Assembly: GCF_010994755.1 (NCBI RefSeq) | Contig: NZ_WHSB02000003.1 | Location: 1 to 64,000, forward strand | Reading direction: 5' to 3' | Length of the DNA: 64,000 nucleotides | From: Shinella lacus | Lineage (GTDB): Bacteria; Pseudomonadota; Alphaproteobacteria; Rhizobiales; Rhizobiaceae | Shown here: piece after piece, positions 25,821 through 34,719 of the stretch | How the letters are laid out: each line of letters starts with the position of its first letter | Position numbering within the stretch: position 1 is the first letter of the stretch | Notes under the pieces: model-generated | The model's database searches: none | Told to the model about the DNA's origin: nothing | Seen by the model: the letters and a program-made list of their open reading frames with translations, nothing else | Made by a program: the position numbers and the translations under genes

Positions 25821-27263
25821 ATGGCCGACATCCTCATCAAGAACGGCACCGTCATCGCCATCGACCCGGACCGCCGCATCATCGCCGATGGGGCGGTCGC
25901 GATCACCGGCGACCGCATCGTCGCCGTGGGGCCGACCGCTGAGGTGGAGGCCGCGCATCCGGCCCGCGAGGTCATCGATGCGCGCGGCATGGCAATCATG
26001 CCGGGCTTCGTCGATGCGCACGCCCATGCCGGCCACGGCCTGATCAAGACGCTCGGCGGCGGCAAGAGCGATCCGTGGTATCAGGCCTGCCGGGGCGCCT
26101 ACACGGTCGGTTCGACGCCGGAATTCTGGTTTGCCGAAGCACAGCTTGCCGCTCTGGAACGCCTGCGCTTCGGCGTCACGACCGGCGTCTCGCTGCTCGG
26201 CGGCGGCGATTCCGTCATGCGGACGGACGAGCCGGTCTATGGCGATGCCCATATGGAAGGCGTGCTCGGCATCGGCACGCGTTCCGTGGTGGCTGTCGGC
26301 ACGACGCGCCCGCCGCATCCGCTGACCTATGCGCGCTGGGAGGGCGAGACGCGCATCGACTATCCCGTTTCCTTCGACCAGCAGTTCGCCACCTGCAAGA
26401 CGCTCATCGACCGCTGGCACGGCAGCCATGACGGCCGCCTGCACCTCGCTCTGCTGACACCGACGCTCCATCGCGGGTATCAGGAGACTGCCGGTGCCGA
26501 AGAGGCCGTCGCCCAGTCGCGTATGGTCAAGCAATTCGCCGAGGACTACGGCCTCGTCTTCACGCAGGACGGCCACACCAAGGACAGCGTGCGCATCGCC
26601 AAAGACGTCGGCATTCTCGGCCCGCGCACTCTCTTGTCGCATGCGACGGGCCTCGACGAGGAAGAGATCGCGATCTGCGCCGAGACGGGCACGACCATCG
26701 TGCACAATCCGAGCGCCGTCGCCGCCATTCTAGCGCGCTGCCCGGTGACGGAGCTGCTGGATGCGGGCGTCACCGTCGTCATCGGCTCGGACGCGACGGC
26801 CCCCGACCGCTCGGCCGACATGTTCCGCCACATGCAGCAATGCATGCACTACCACCGCACCCATTTCCACGATCCGAGCTGGCTGCCGCCGGGCAAGGCC
26901 TTGGAAATGTGCACGATCGACGCCGCCCGCGTGCTCGGCCTTGACGCCGAGATCGGCTCGCTGGAGCCGGGCAAGAAGGCGGACGTCATCCTCGTCGACC
27001 TGCGCCGCCCGCACCTCTACCCGGCCCACATGCCGGAATTCCGCGTCACCTATTTCGCCAATGGCAATGACGTGCACACCGTGCTTGTCGGCGGCAAGGT
27101 GCTGCTGCGCGATCGCGTCGCCATCCATGTCGATGAGGATGCCGTGCTTGACGCCGCCCAGCGCGAAGCCGAGCTGATGATCGACCGGCTCGGTCTGCGC
27201 TATGCGCTCGAAACGCCGCGCATGTTCTGGGGCCACAGCCGCGACACGGACGTGCTTGACTAG
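25821..27263 (+). CDS. Amidohydrolase, AtzB/SAH-deaminase-like, in transporter operon
   Basis: A 480-residue amidohydrolase of the same branch as the one at 18905. Metal ligands are His67 and His69 in GFVDAHAHAGH, then QDGHTKDS, LLSHATGLD and IGSDATAPDRSADMFRHM; the C-terminus has IGSLEPGKKADVILVDL. It is the last gene of the ABC operon, 15 bases after the ATPase, so its substrate is probably the imported compound or a product of it. Ring deamination or dechlorination-type hydrolysis fits the family, but the compound cannot be named. Its stop overlaps by four bases the stop of the convergent aldose epimerase gene. Confidence 0.88.
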   Translation: MADILIKNGTVIAIDPDRRIIADGAVAITGDRIVAVGPTAEVEAAHPAREVIDARGMAIMPGFVDAHAHAGHGLIKTLGGGKSDPWYQACRGAYTVGSTPEFWFAEAQLAALERLRFGVTTGVSLLGGGDSVMRTDEPVYGDAHMEGVLGIGTRSVVAVGTTRPPHPLTYARWEGETRIDYPVSFDQQFATCKTLIDRWHGSHDGRLHLALLTPTLHRGYQETAGAEEAVAQSRMVKQFAEDYGLVFTQDGHTKDSVRIAKDVGILGPRTLLSHATGLDEEEIAICAETGTTIVHNPSAVAAILARCPVTELLDAGVTVVIGSDATAPDRSADMFRHMQQCMHYHRTHFHDPSWLPPGKALEMCTIDAARVLGLDAEIGSLEPGKKADVILVDLRRPHLYPAHMPEFRVTYFANGNDVHTVLVGGKVLLRDRVAIHVDEDAVLDAAQREAELMIDRLGLRYALETPRMFWGHSRDTDVLD

Positions 27264-28144
27264 GCGGTCACGGTGATGCGGGTTTCCACGGCCAGCGTCT
27301 CGCTCGGCACCAGGATTTTCAGGCCGTGATCTTCGGCGCTGCCGGGAAGGTTGAAGGCGTCGACGGGGTGCGTGACGGGCTCGAAGCAGAAGAAATCCGC
27401 ATCCGCCGCGGGAGAGAAGACGACATATTGGCGTAGCGCCTGGCTCGCGGTGACCTCCGCGGCAAGGCCGCGCGCGGGCCATTCGATGCGGGCCTTGCCA
27501 TCCCAGCCGTCGAACCAATTGTTGATCCAGCGCGCGGGTAAGGGCCGCGGCTGGTTGAAATCCATGTCCGGATGCGAGGCCACCGGTTCGTAGGCCTTCG
27601 GAAGATGGTCGGGCTGCTCCAGCCAGACGCCGCCGGCCGGCGCTGATAAAGTCGTATCCGCATCGCGCACGAACCAGGGGTGGAAGCCCGCGCCATATGG
27701 CAGGCGGATTTTCGCGCGGTTGACCACGCTCAACGCCATGACGAGGCTTGCACCTTCGAGCCGGTAGTACATCGTCGCCTCGTAGCGGAAAGGCCCCGGC
27801 CCGTCGGAGGAGAGGCTGAGCGTGATGGCATCCGCGCTCTGCGAGATCACATCCCAGTTCGCCGAAAAACCGTTGCCGTGCAGCGGATATTTTTCCGCCT
27901 CCACGTTGCGCGGTAGAGCGTGAAAAGTCCCGTCGAACGAAAAACCACCACCAGACACCCGCCCGGAAAAGGGCACGAGCAGGATGTTGGAGAGGGCGAA
28001 CGGATTCGCGGTCGCCGGATCGACCCTGCGCAAGATCGCTTGCCAGCCGCCGCCCTGCCGCACATCGAAGGCCGTCAGGCCGGCGCCGAGATCGGGGCGC
28101 ACGACGATACGGGCCGCGCTATTATTGAGTTCGATCGCAGTCAT
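27260..28144 (-). CDS. Aldose 1-epimerase family protein
   Basis: A 294-residue galactose-mutarotase-like protein that would interconvert alpha and beta anomers of an aldose in the cytoplasm. The catalytic-type residues appear in LHGNGFSANW and LPYGAGFHPWF (His as acid), with a conserved late Glu/Pro segment FFCFEPVTHPVDAF. The ATG at 28144 overlaps the stop codon of an eroded dehydrogenase reading frame (TGATG), so translation was once coupled to that gene. A GTG one codon upstream is also possible. It is divergent from the sugar ABC operon at 28490. Confidence 0.85.
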   Translation of the reverse strand: MTAIELNNSAARIVVRPDLGAGLTAFDVRQGGGWQAILRRVDPATANPFALSNILLVPFSGRVSGGGFSFDGTFHALPRNVEAEKYPLHGNGFSANWDVISQSADAITLSLSSDGPGPFRYEATMYYRLEGASLVMALSVVNRAKIRLPYGAGFHPWFVRDADTTLSAPAGGVWLEQPDHLPKAYEPVASHPDMDFNQPRPLPARWINNWFDGWDGKARIEWPARGLAAEVTASQALRQYVVFSPAADADFFCFEPVTHPVDAFNLPGSAEDHGLKILVPSETLAVETRITVTA

Positions 28145-28230
28145 CACCAGCCGCCGTCAATTGCAAAGTTCTGGCCGGATCATATCGGAGGTCGGCGAGA
28201 CAAGGAAATGTTCGCGTTCGGCCACGTCGA
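28144..28230 (-). pseudogene. 3' remnant of a short-chain dehydrogenase gene
   Basis: On the minus strand this stretch reads VDVAEREHFLVSPTSDMI and then, after a shift of frame at about 28177-28180, GQNFAIDGGW and a stop. These are the typical last ~30 residues of a short-chain dehydrogenase (FLVSP.SDMITGQNFAIDGGW), with two bases missing where the codon for Thr should be. The stop overlaps the epimerase start as TGATG. No matching dehydrogenase sequence is recognisable further upstream (28231-28378), so only the tail survives. It is read by eye and could be confirmed by comparison with a relative that has the intact gene. Confidence 0.6.
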
Positions 28231-28415
28231 CCCGCCGGAGGCGGGCCTTAGCGACTGGTTTTCGAGGATTGCTCGGCGATGACGTGCGCTTCCGTCTCTG
28301 AGACTACTGCGCTTTTCGCCCACTCATCCCCTGCTAATGCGAACCTGACGGCACCGAAATCCGCAGGTAATTTTACAAATGACAGACATAGATCATCTTT
28401 TGTCATTTCGATGTA
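28231..28415. other. Non-coding spacer without recognisable gene
   Basis: Together with the dehydrogenase remnant and the promoter this makes a 345-base stretch between intact genes. I see no convincing reading frame. The right end is AT-rich and carries the inverted repeat AAATGACA (28377-28384) and TGTCATTT (28401-28408), 16 bases apart, close to the promoter at 28416. Confidence 0.5.
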
Positions 28416-28444
28416 TTGACATATGTCGACGTAAGGGTGTTATT
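28416..28444 (+). promoter_or_regulatory. Promoter and palindrome upstream of the polyol/sugar ABC operon
   Basis: TTGACA at 28416-28421 and GTTATT at 28439-28444 are 17 bases apart, 45 bases before the ATPase gene. The perfect 10-base palindrome GACATATGTC (28418-28427) overlaps the -35. A further TTGTCAG lies at 28444-28450, and the TGTCATTT inverted repeat lies just upstream. Several TGTCA-like half sites in one place suggest a repressor site, with the SorC-DhaK fusion protein as the candidate regulator. Confidence 0.55.
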
Positions 28445-28489
28445 TGTCAGTACGCGATGGGAGTGTCGCGGGAATGCCGGGAGGGAAGC

Positions 28490-29968
28490 ATGCAGCCGCT
28501 CTTGAAGGTGGAAGGGCTAAAGAAGTCGTTTGGCGGCGTTGCGGCCCTGCGCGACGGCCGTTTCGAGCTAGCAGCCGGCTCGGTGCATGCGCTTTGCGGC
28601 GGCAACGGCGCCGGCAAGTCGACGTTTCTTTCGATCCTCATGGGCATCCACAAGCGCGATGGCGGCACGATCCTGCATCGCGGCAAGCCGGTGGAATTCG
28701 GCAGTCCGGCCGAGGCTCTGCGCTCCGGCATCGCCATTATCGAGCAGGAACTAAGCCCGGTTCCGCACATGACGGTGGCGGAAAACATCTATCTCGGCCG
28801 TGAACCCTCGGCCCGCTTTGGCGGCATCGATTTCAAGACGATGAACCGCAATGCGCAGGCGCTGCTGGACCGTCTCGAATTCAGCATTTCCGCACGCGAA
28901 TATATGATGAACCTCTCGGTCGCGCAGATGCAGCTCGTCGAGATCGCCAAGGCGCTGAGCCATGAGGCGGACGTCATCTTCATGGACGAGCCGACCTCGG
29001 CGATCGGCGAGAAGGAAGCCCAGCATCTCTTTTCGGCGATCCAGCGCCTGAAGGCAGACGGCAAGGGCATCGTCTATGTCTCGCACCGGCTGTCGGAAAT
29101 CTTCCAGATCGCTGACAGCTACACGGTCTTCCGCGACGGCGGCTTCGTTGGTGCCGGAAACCTGGCCGATATCGACCGGCGCGGCCTCATCCGCATGATC
29201 GTCGGCCGCGAACTGGGCGAGGAATATATCAAGACGAACACGCCGACCGAGATCGCCGGCCTCGAAGTCGCTGGGCTCTCGGCTCCTGGCAAGATCGAGG
29301 ATATTTCGTTCACCGCCCATAAGGGTGAGATCTTCGGCATCTATGGCCTGATGGGCTCCGGCCGCACGGAAATCTTCAATTGCCTCTTCGGCATGGACCG
29401 CCCGTCCGCCGGCGAAATCCGCCTCGACGGCCGTGCCGTGACCATCCGCCAGCCCGCCGACGCCATGGCCGAGGGCATCGCCTTCGTCACCGAGGACCGC
29501 AAGGTCACCGGCCTCAACCTCATCGACAGCGTGCGCAACAACATCTGCCTCGCCAGCCTGCCGGACATGAGCCCCAGCTTCGTCATGCAGAAGAGCCGCG
29601 AACAGGCGGCGAGCGCCGAGATGATCGAGCGTTTCGCCATCAAGGCCGCGCGCGACACCATGCCGGTCTCCGGCCTTTCGGGCGGCAACCAGCAGAAGGT
29701 GGTGCTCGGAAAATGGTTCCTGCGCCAGCCGCGCGTGCTGCTGCTCGACGAGCCGACTCGCGGCGTCGATGTCGGCGCCAAGCGCGAGATCTACCGCATC
29801 ATCTGCGACTTCGCGGCTGCCGGCGGCACGGTCGTGATGATCTCATCCGAAATCGACGAAATCCTGGGCATGTCCGACCGCATCCTCGTCATGCGGCAGG
29901 GACGCTCCGCCGGCATTCATGACCGGCAGGACACGGATGCCCAATCGCTCGTGCACCTGTCGACCTGA
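28490..29968 (+). CDS. Sugar/polyol ABC transporter ATP-binding protein, RbsA type
   Basis: A 492-residue ATPase with two nucleotide-binding domains. Domain 1 has Walker A GGNGAGKST, signature LSVAQMQ and Walker B VIFMDEPTSAI. Domain 2 has a degenerate Walker A (GLMGSGRTE) with LSGGNQQKV and LLLDEPTRGVD. The ATG at 28490 follows a GGGAGGGAAG ribosome site; the frame is open further upstream but overlaps the promoter. It is the first gene of a long operon: permease, binding protein, dehydrogenase and kinase subunits follow. Confidence 0.93.
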   Translation: MQPLLKVEGLKKSFGGVAALRDGRFELAAGSVHALCGGNGAGKSTFLSILMGIHKRDGGTILHRGKPVEFGSPAEALRSGIAIIEQELSPVPHMTVAENIYLGREPSARFGGIDFKTMNRNAQALLDRLEFSISAREYMMNLSVAQMQLVEIAKALSHEADVIFMDEPTSAIGEKEAQHLFSAIQRLKADGKGIVYVSHRLSEIFQIADSYTVFRDGGFVGAGNLADIDRRGLIRMIVGRELGEEYIKTNTPTEIAGLEVAGLSAPGKIEDISFTAHKGEIFGIYGLMGSGRTEIFNCLFGMDRPSAGEIRLDGRAVTIRQPADAMAEGIAFVTEDRKVTGLNLIDSVRNNICLASLPDMSPSFVMQKSREQAASAEMIERFAIKAARDTMPVSGLSGGNQQKVVLGKWFLRQPRVLLLDEPTRGVDVGAKREIYRIICDFAAAGGTVVMISSEIDEILGMSDRILVMRQGRSAGIHDRQDTDAQSLVHLST

Positions 29969-30022
29969 AGAGAGCTCGACGACGCCGCACGCATTGAACC
30001 CGCATGGCAAGAGGTGACACCC

Positions 30023-31027
30023 GTGTCCAGCATTGAGAACAAGTCGTCCAGCTCCTGGCTGAATTCCGATCGCCGCCGGCTGATCCTGCAGGAATACGGC
30101 ATCTTCCTCGCCTTCCTGCTGCTCGTCGGCATCCTGGCGCTCTCGAACGAATTCTTCCTGACGCCGGGCAACATTTCCAACGTGCTGCTCCAGACGTCGA
30201 TCAACGGCGTGCTCGCCATTGGCATGACCTTCGTGATCCTGACGCGTGGTATCGACCTGTCGGTCGGCTCGGTCGTGGCGCTGGCCGGCATGGTGAGTGC
30301 CAGCTTCGTCACCAGTTCGGCGACGGCCGGCATCGCCGGGGCGCCCTACCCGATGGTGGTGGCGCTGGCGGCCGGCATCCTCGTCGGCGTCTGCTGCGGC
30401 GCGCTGGTCGGCTTCATCGTTTCTCGCTTTTCCGTGCCGGCCTTCGTGGCGACGCTCGGCATGCTGTCAGCCGCCCGCGGCGCCACCCTCATCTATGGCG
30501 GCGGCAAGCCGGTGCCGGCGCTGTCGCCGGACTTCCGCTGGATCGGCACCGGCAACATCCTCGGCATTCCGATGCCGGTCATCCTGCTCGCTGTCGTGTT
30601 CGCCGGCTCCTGGTGGGTGCTGACCCGCACGCGCTTCGGACGATACATCTACGCCGTCGGCGGCAACCCGCATGCAGCCAAGACCTCCGGCCTCAACGTC
30701 ACGCGCATCCGCTTCCTCGTCTATGTCATCTCGGGTGCGCTGTCCGGCCTTGCCGGCATGATCCTCTCGGCGCGTACCGGCTCCGCCCTGCCGCAGGCCG
30801 GCATCGCCTACGAACTCGATGCGATCGCGGCGGTCGTCATCGGCGGCACCTCGCTTTCAGGCGGCGTCGGCCGGGTGACGGGCACGCTGATCGGCGCCCT
30901 CATCATCGGCGTCATGAACAACGGCCTCGATCTGATGGGTATCCAATCCTACTACCAGCAGGTCCTCAAGGGCGCCCTCATCGTCGGCGCCGTCATGCTC
31001 GACCAGAAGCGAAACCAGGGCGGCTAG
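30023..31027 (+). CDS. Sugar/polyol ABC transporter permease, RbsC type
   Basis: A 334-residue inner-membrane permease with about eight to ten helices. The family hallmark GIDLSVGSVVALAGM lies near residue 80 and GGTSLSGGVGRVTGT near 280. The GTG at 30023 is preferred to the GTG at 30014 because AGAGGTGA lies directly upstream at the right distance. It works with the ATPase before it and the binding protein after it. Confidence 0.92.
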   Translation: MSSIENKSSSSWLNSDRRRLILQEYGIFLAFLLLVGILALSNEFFLTPGNISNVLLQTSINGVLAIGMTFVILTRGIDLSVGSVVALAGMVSASFVTSSATAGIAGAPYPMVVALAAGILVGVCCGALVGFIVSRFSVPAFVATLGMLSAARGATLIYGGGKPVPALSPDFRWIGTGNILGIPMPVILLAVVFAGSWWVLTRTRFGRYIYAVGGNPHAAKTSGLNVTRIRFLVYVISGALSGLAGMILSARTGSALPQAGIAYELDAIAAVVIGGTSLSGGVGRVTGTLIGALIIGVMNNGLDLMGIQSYYQQVLKGALIVGAVMLDQKRNQGG

Positions 31028-31037
31028 CCCCCGAAAT

Positions 31038-31056
31038 ACGGGCGTCCTGCGCCCGT
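31038..31056 (+). promoter_or_regulatory. Short intercistronic stem-loop
   Basis: A 7-base-pair stem (ACGGGCG / CGCCCGT) with a 5-base loop lies ten bases after the permease stop and 53 bases before the binding-protein start. No T-run follows. It may mark an mRNA processing or stability boundary. Confidence 0.4.
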
Positions 31057-31108
31057 CATCGAAACGGTTTGCCAGACGGCAGCCGGAATCTCAAAGGAGG
31101 AGAATGTC

Positions 31109-32095
31109 ATGAAGAAACTGATGATTGCCCTTGCGTCCGCGACGGTGCTTTTCGCCTCGTCCGCGATCGCCCAGGAGAAGCTGAAGATCGGCGCGGCGCC
31201 CTATGGCCTCAACGCGGAATTCATGCAGATCTGGTCCGCTGCGCTGGAAGAGCACCCGGCCGTGAAAAGCGGCGAAGTCGAGCTCACCGTTTTCGACGGC
31301 CGCTATGATGCGCTGGTCCAGCAGGAACAGTTCAACACGATGATCACTCAGAAGTTCAACGCGATCATCTTCGTGCCGATCGACATCGAAGCCGGCGCTA
31401 CCGCCGTGCAGGCGGCCGCCGATGCCGGCATTCCGGTCGTCGGCTCCAACACCCGCGTGAACTCCGACCTGCTCGCCGCCTATGTCGGTTCCGACGACAC
31501 GATCTCCGGCTACATGGAAGCCAAGGCCGTGCTCGACAAGATCGGCTGCAAGGGCAACGTGGTCATCATCGAAGGCCCGATTGGCCAGTCGGCGCAGATC
31601 TCGCGCCTCGAAGGCAACCAGAAGGCGCTCGCCGAGTGCCCGGACGTGAAGGTGCTGGAACAGCAGACCGCCAACTGGTCGCGCGCTGAAGCCCAGACGC
31701 TGATGGAGAACTGGCTGACGTCCCATCCGGGCCAGATCAACGGCGTCATCGGCCAGAACGACGAGATGGCGCTCGGCGCGGTCGAGGCGATCAAGTCCGC
31801 CGGCCTGAAGACGAGCGACTTCGCCATTGCCGGCATCGATGGCATCACGGATGCGCTGACCGCCGTCAAGGAAGGCACGATCACCTCGATCCTGCAGGAT
31901 GCCCGCGCCCAGGCGCAGGGCGCCCTGGACCTCGCGATCCTTCATGCCAGGAAGGGCGACTACAAGCCGCAATCCGACATCTGGGCGCAGTATCCGGACA
32001 TGCCGTTCAACGACGGCAAGGACAAGGAGTACAATGTTCCGTGGACACCGGTCACGGCCGACAATGTCGATAAGCTCCTGGAAATGCGCAAGTAA
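31109..32095 (+). CDS. Sugar/polyol ABC transporter substrate-binding protein, RbsB type
   Basis: A 328-residue periplasmic binding protein of the RbsB/peripla_BP_4 type with a signal peptide ending SSAIA at residue 21. Typical segments are DAGIPVVGSNTRVN, EGPIGQSAQISRLEGN, IGQNDEMALGAVEAI and GIDGITDAL. The enzyme genes downstream (a dehydrogenase, then dihydroxyacetone-kinase-like subunits) suggest a short polyol such as a tetritol rather than ribose, but the ligand cannot be read from the sequence. AAAGGAGGA precedes the ATG. Confidence 0.92.
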   Translation: MKKLMIALASATVLFASSAIAQEKLKIGAAPYGLNAEFMQIWSAALEEHPAVKSGEVELTVFDGRYDALVQQEQFNTMITQKFNAIIFVPIDIEAGATAVQAAADAGIPVVGSNTRVNSDLLAAYVGSDDTISGYMEAKAVLDKIGCKGNVVIIEGPIGQSAQISRLEGNQKALAECPDVKVLEQQTANWSRAEAQTLMENWLTSHPGQINGVIGQNDEMALGAVEAIKSAGLKTSDFAIAGIDGITDALTAVKEGTITSILQDARAQAQGALDLAILHARKGDYKPQSDIWAQYPDMPFNDGKDKEYNVPWTPVTADNVDKLLEMRK

Positions 32096-32106
32096 TACAT
32101 GATCCG

Positions 32107-32127
32107 CGGGGCGGCCCTGCCGCCCCG
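32107..32127 (+). promoter_or_regulatory. Stem-loop after the binding-protein gene
   Basis: A 9-base-pair GC stem (CGGGGCGGC / GCCGCCCCG) with a 3-base loop is followed by TTTCT. It begins 12 bases after the binding-protein stop and 28 bases precede the dehydrogenase gene. It is a likely attenuator or mRNA-stability element. Confidence 0.6.
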
Positions 32128-32154
32128 TTTCTCCCGAACACGAAGGCTGGACCG

Positions 32155-32928
32155 ATGACCGATACCCCTCCCAAGATCGACCTCAACTTCCCGCTCGACG
32201 GCAAGGTCGCGCTCGTCACCGGCGGCGCCTCCGGCATCGGCGCGGCCATTGCCTCGGCTTTTGCGTCCAAAGGTGCAAAGGTTGCCGTGCTCGATATCAA
32301 TGCCGATATCGCGACGGCGAAGGCGGAAGAGCTTGGCGGCGCGGCAAAGCCCTTCGTCTGCGACGTGGCGGATGCCGCCTCCGTTCAGAAAGCCGTCGAC
32401 GATGTGGTCGCGGCCTTTGGCGGCATCGACATCGCGGTCAACAGCGCTGGCATCGTGGCGCTTGCCCCGGCGGAAGACCTGACGCTCGCCCAGTGGGACA
32501 AGACGATCGACATCAATTTGAAGGGCAGCTTCCTCGTCACGCAGGCGGTCGGCCGCCGCATGATCGCGGTCGGCAAGGGCGGCAAGATTGTCAATCTCGC
32601 CTCGCAGGCGGGCTCCGTCGCGATCGAGGAACACGTTGCCTATTGCGCCTCGAAGTTCGGCGTCATCGGCATGTCGAAGACGTTTGCCGCCGAATGGGGC
32701 AAACACGGCATCACCGTCAACACCATTTCGCCCACCATCGTGCTGACTGAACTCGGCAAGAAGGCCTGGGCCGGCGAGAAGGGCGAGGCCGCCAAGAAGC
32801 GCATCCCGACCGGCCGCTTCGCCTTCCCGGAAGAGATCGCCGCCGCCGCCGTGTTCCTGGCCTCGCCGGGCGCCGACATGATCAACGGCGCCGATCTCGT
32901 CATCGACGGCGGCTACACCATTCTGTGA
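32155..32928 (+). CDS. Short-chain dehydrogenase, probably polyol (tetritol-type) dehydrogenase
   Basis: A 257-residue classical SDR enzyme. The nucleotide motif TGGASGIG is at 22-29, NSAG near 96, and the catalytic set is Ser150, Tyr163 and Lys167 (YCASK). Asp47 after the second strand (VAVLDIN) suggests NAD rather than NADP. Context (transport genes before it, DhaK/DhaL kinase after it) fits oxidation of a short polyol to a ketose that is then phosphorylated. This arrangement is known for D-threitol and erythritol use, where erythrulose is the intermediate. Substrate identity is inference. Confidence 0.88.
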   Translation: MTDTPPKIDLNFPLDGKVALVTGGASGIGAAIASAFASKGAKVAVLDINADIATAKAEELGGAAKPFVCDVADAASVQKAVDDVVAAFGGIDIAVNSAGIVALAPAEDLTLAQWDKTIDINLKGSFLVTQAVGRRMIAVGKGGKIVNLASQAGSVAIEEHVAYCASKFGVIGMSKTFAAEWGKHGITVNTISPTIVLTELGKKAWAGEKGEAAKKRIPTGRFAFPEEIAAAAVFLASPGADMINGADLVIDGGYTIL

Positions 32929-32939
32929 GAGGACTTACC

Positions 32940-33932
32940 ATGCAGCGTTTCATCAATGATCCGGATCTGGTGGTCGAGGATACGGTCAAGGGTTTCGTCA
33001 AGGCCCATTCGGATATCGTGCGGCTGGCGGAAAACCCGCGCGTCGTGGTCGCAAAGGACGCCCCGTTTGCAGGCAAGGTGGGCGTGGTGACGGGAGGCGG
33101 CTCGGGCCATGAGCCGGCCTTCATCGGCTATACCGGCAAGAACATGCTCGATGCGGTCGCTGTCGGCGAGCTGTTCTCCTCGCCCACGGCCAAGAGCTTT
33201 CACGATGCCATCCGTGCGGCGGATGGCGGCAAGGGCGTTGTCGTTCTCTACGGCAACTATGCCGGCGACAATATGAACGTGAAGATGGCGACCAAGCTAG
33301 CTGCCAAGGACGGCATCGAGATCGCGACAGTCGTCGCCAATGACGACGTCTGCTCCGCACCGCTCGCCGAGCGCGAAAAACGCCGCGGCGTGGCGGGCGA
33401 AATCTTCATGTGGAAGATGGGCGGCGCCAAGGCCGCGACGGGCGCCAGCCTTGAGGAGGTGCGCGCCACCGCCCAGAAGGCGATCGACAATTGCCGCTCG
33501 ATCGGTGTCGGCCTCGGCCCCTGCACGCTGCCGGCCGTCGGCCATCCGAATTTCCAGATCGAGCCCGGCACGATGGAGGTCGGCATCGGCCATCACGGCG
33601 AACCGGGCGTGCGCGTCGAAAAGCTGAAGACGGCCGAAGAGGTAGCCAAGGACATGGTGAAGATCGTGCTCGACGATCACAACCTGCCCGAGGGCACCGA
33701 GGTTGCGGTCCTCGTCTCCGGCCTTGGCGCGACGCCGCTCAACGAACTCTACATCCTCAACGACACGATCGAGAGCGAGATTTCGGCTCGTGGCCTGAAA
33801 ATCCGCAAGACCTGGATCGGCAACTATTTCACCTCGCTGGAAATGGTCGGCGCGACGCTGACCGTGATGGCGCTCGACGACGACCTGAAAACGCTGCTCG
33901 ATGTCGAGACGCGTTGCACGATGATCCTGTGA
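32940..33932 (+). CDS. DhaK-type kinase subunit (dihydroxyacetone/tetrulose kinase)
   Basis: A 330-residue DAK1-domain protein, the substrate-binding subunit of a dihydroxyacetone-kinase-type enzyme. The residues that bind the ketose are present: His57 in GGGSGHEP, Asp110 in YAGDNMN and His219 in GHHGEPG, which forms the covalent hemiaminal with the substrate in E. coli DhaK. DhaL follows 14 bases later. No DhaM phosphotransferase subunit is nearby, so the pair probably uses ATP directly. Given the transporter and dehydrogenase upstream, erythrulose or another tetrulose is as likely a substrate as dihydroxyacetone. GAGAGGA precedes the ATG. Confidence 0.9.
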   Translation: MQRFINDPDLVVEDTVKGFVKAHSDIVRLAENPRVVVAKDAPFAGKVGVVTGGGSGHEPAFIGYTGKNMLDAVAVGELFSSPTAKSFHDAIRAADGGKGVVVLYGNYAGDNMNVKMATKLAAKDGIEIATVVANDDVCSAPLAEREKRRGVAGEIFMWKMGGAKAATGASLEEVRATAQKAIDNCRSIGVGLGPCTLPAVGHPNFQIEPGTMEVGIGHHGEPGVRVEKLKTAEEVAKDMVKIVLDDHNLPEGTEVAVLVSGLGATPLNELYILNDTIESEISARGLKIRKTWIGNYFTSLEMVGATLTVMALDDDLKTLLDVETRCTMIL

Positions 33933-33946
33933 CGGGAGGACACCTC

Positions 33947-34588
33947 ATGCAGACCTTCGACAATGCATCCTCTGGCGCCATCGTGCTGTCCATGGCCGAA
34001 CGGATCGTGGAAAACCGCGCCTATCTCAGCGAGATCGACGGCAAGATCGGCGATGGCGACCACGGCGTCAACATGGCCAAGGGTTTCGGCATGGCCGCCG
34101 AGCGGCTGAAGGGCAAGGACGTGGCGCTCGCCGAATCGCTCGACACACTTGGCACCGTGCTGATGACGGAAATCGGCGGCTCGATGGGTCCGCTCTACGG
34201 CGTCATGTTCACAGAGTTCGCCGAGACGATCCAGGGCACAGAAAAGATCGACGCCGCGGCCTACAGCAAGATGCTGCATGCCGGTCTCGCCGGCATCCAG
34301 GCGATCGGCTTCGCCAAGGTCGGCGACAAGACGCTGATCGACACCTTCGTGCCGGCCATCGAGGCCTTCGACAAGACAACAGCAGAGGGCAAATCCTTCG
34401 GCGAGGCGCTGGAGGCCCTGGTCGTCGCAGCGGAAACCGGCCGCGACTCGACGATAAACCTGGTTGCCAAGATCGGCCGCGCCAGCCGCCTTGGCGAGCG
34501 TTCGCTCGGCGTGCTCGATGCGGGAGCCACCTCCTGCGCGATCATCCTGAAGGAACTGTCCGACGGCGCGCGCGCGCGTCTCGCCTGA
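33947..34588 (+). CDS. DhaL-type kinase subunit
   Basis: A 213-residue DAK2-domain protein, the nucleotide-binding partner of the preceding DhaK. The Mg-ATP site IDGKIGDGDHGVNM (three Asp residues) is near residue 31, with GGSMGPLYG, GDKTLID and DAGATSCAII further along. The start at 33947 has a GGGAGGA ribosome site. A terminator-like hairpin follows at 34607, so this probably ends the first transcript. Confidence 0.9.
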   Translation: MQTFDNASSGAIVLSMAERIVENRAYLSEIDGKIGDGDHGVNMAKGFGMAAERLKGKDVALAESLDTLGTVLMTEIGGSMGPLYGVMFTEFAETIQGTEKIDAAAYSKMLHAGLAGIQAIGFAKVGDKTLIDTFVPAIEAFDKTTAEGKSFGEALEALVVAAETGRDSTINLVAKIGRASRLGERSLGVLDAGATSCAIILKELSDGARARLA

Positions 34589-34606
34589 GCAAAGGGTCCT
34601 CCCAGG

Positions 34607-34650
34607 ATGCGCGGCCCGTTTCCTCCCGGGCGGGCCGCGCGCCGCCTTTT
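34607..34650 (+). terminator. Terminator-like hairpin after the first DhaKL set
   Basis: A perfect 10-base-pair GC stem (GCGCGGCCCG / CGGGCCGCGC, 34607-34638) with a 12-base loop is followed, six bases later, by TTTTTT (34645-34650). The short gap between stem and T-run makes it somewhat imperfect. Confidence 0.6.
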
Positions 34651-34719
34651 TTCGATTCCGGTTGCAAACCGGCGGCGTTGCTCCCATGTTCGCCGCCAAA
34701 AGGGGGACCGGCGAAACCG

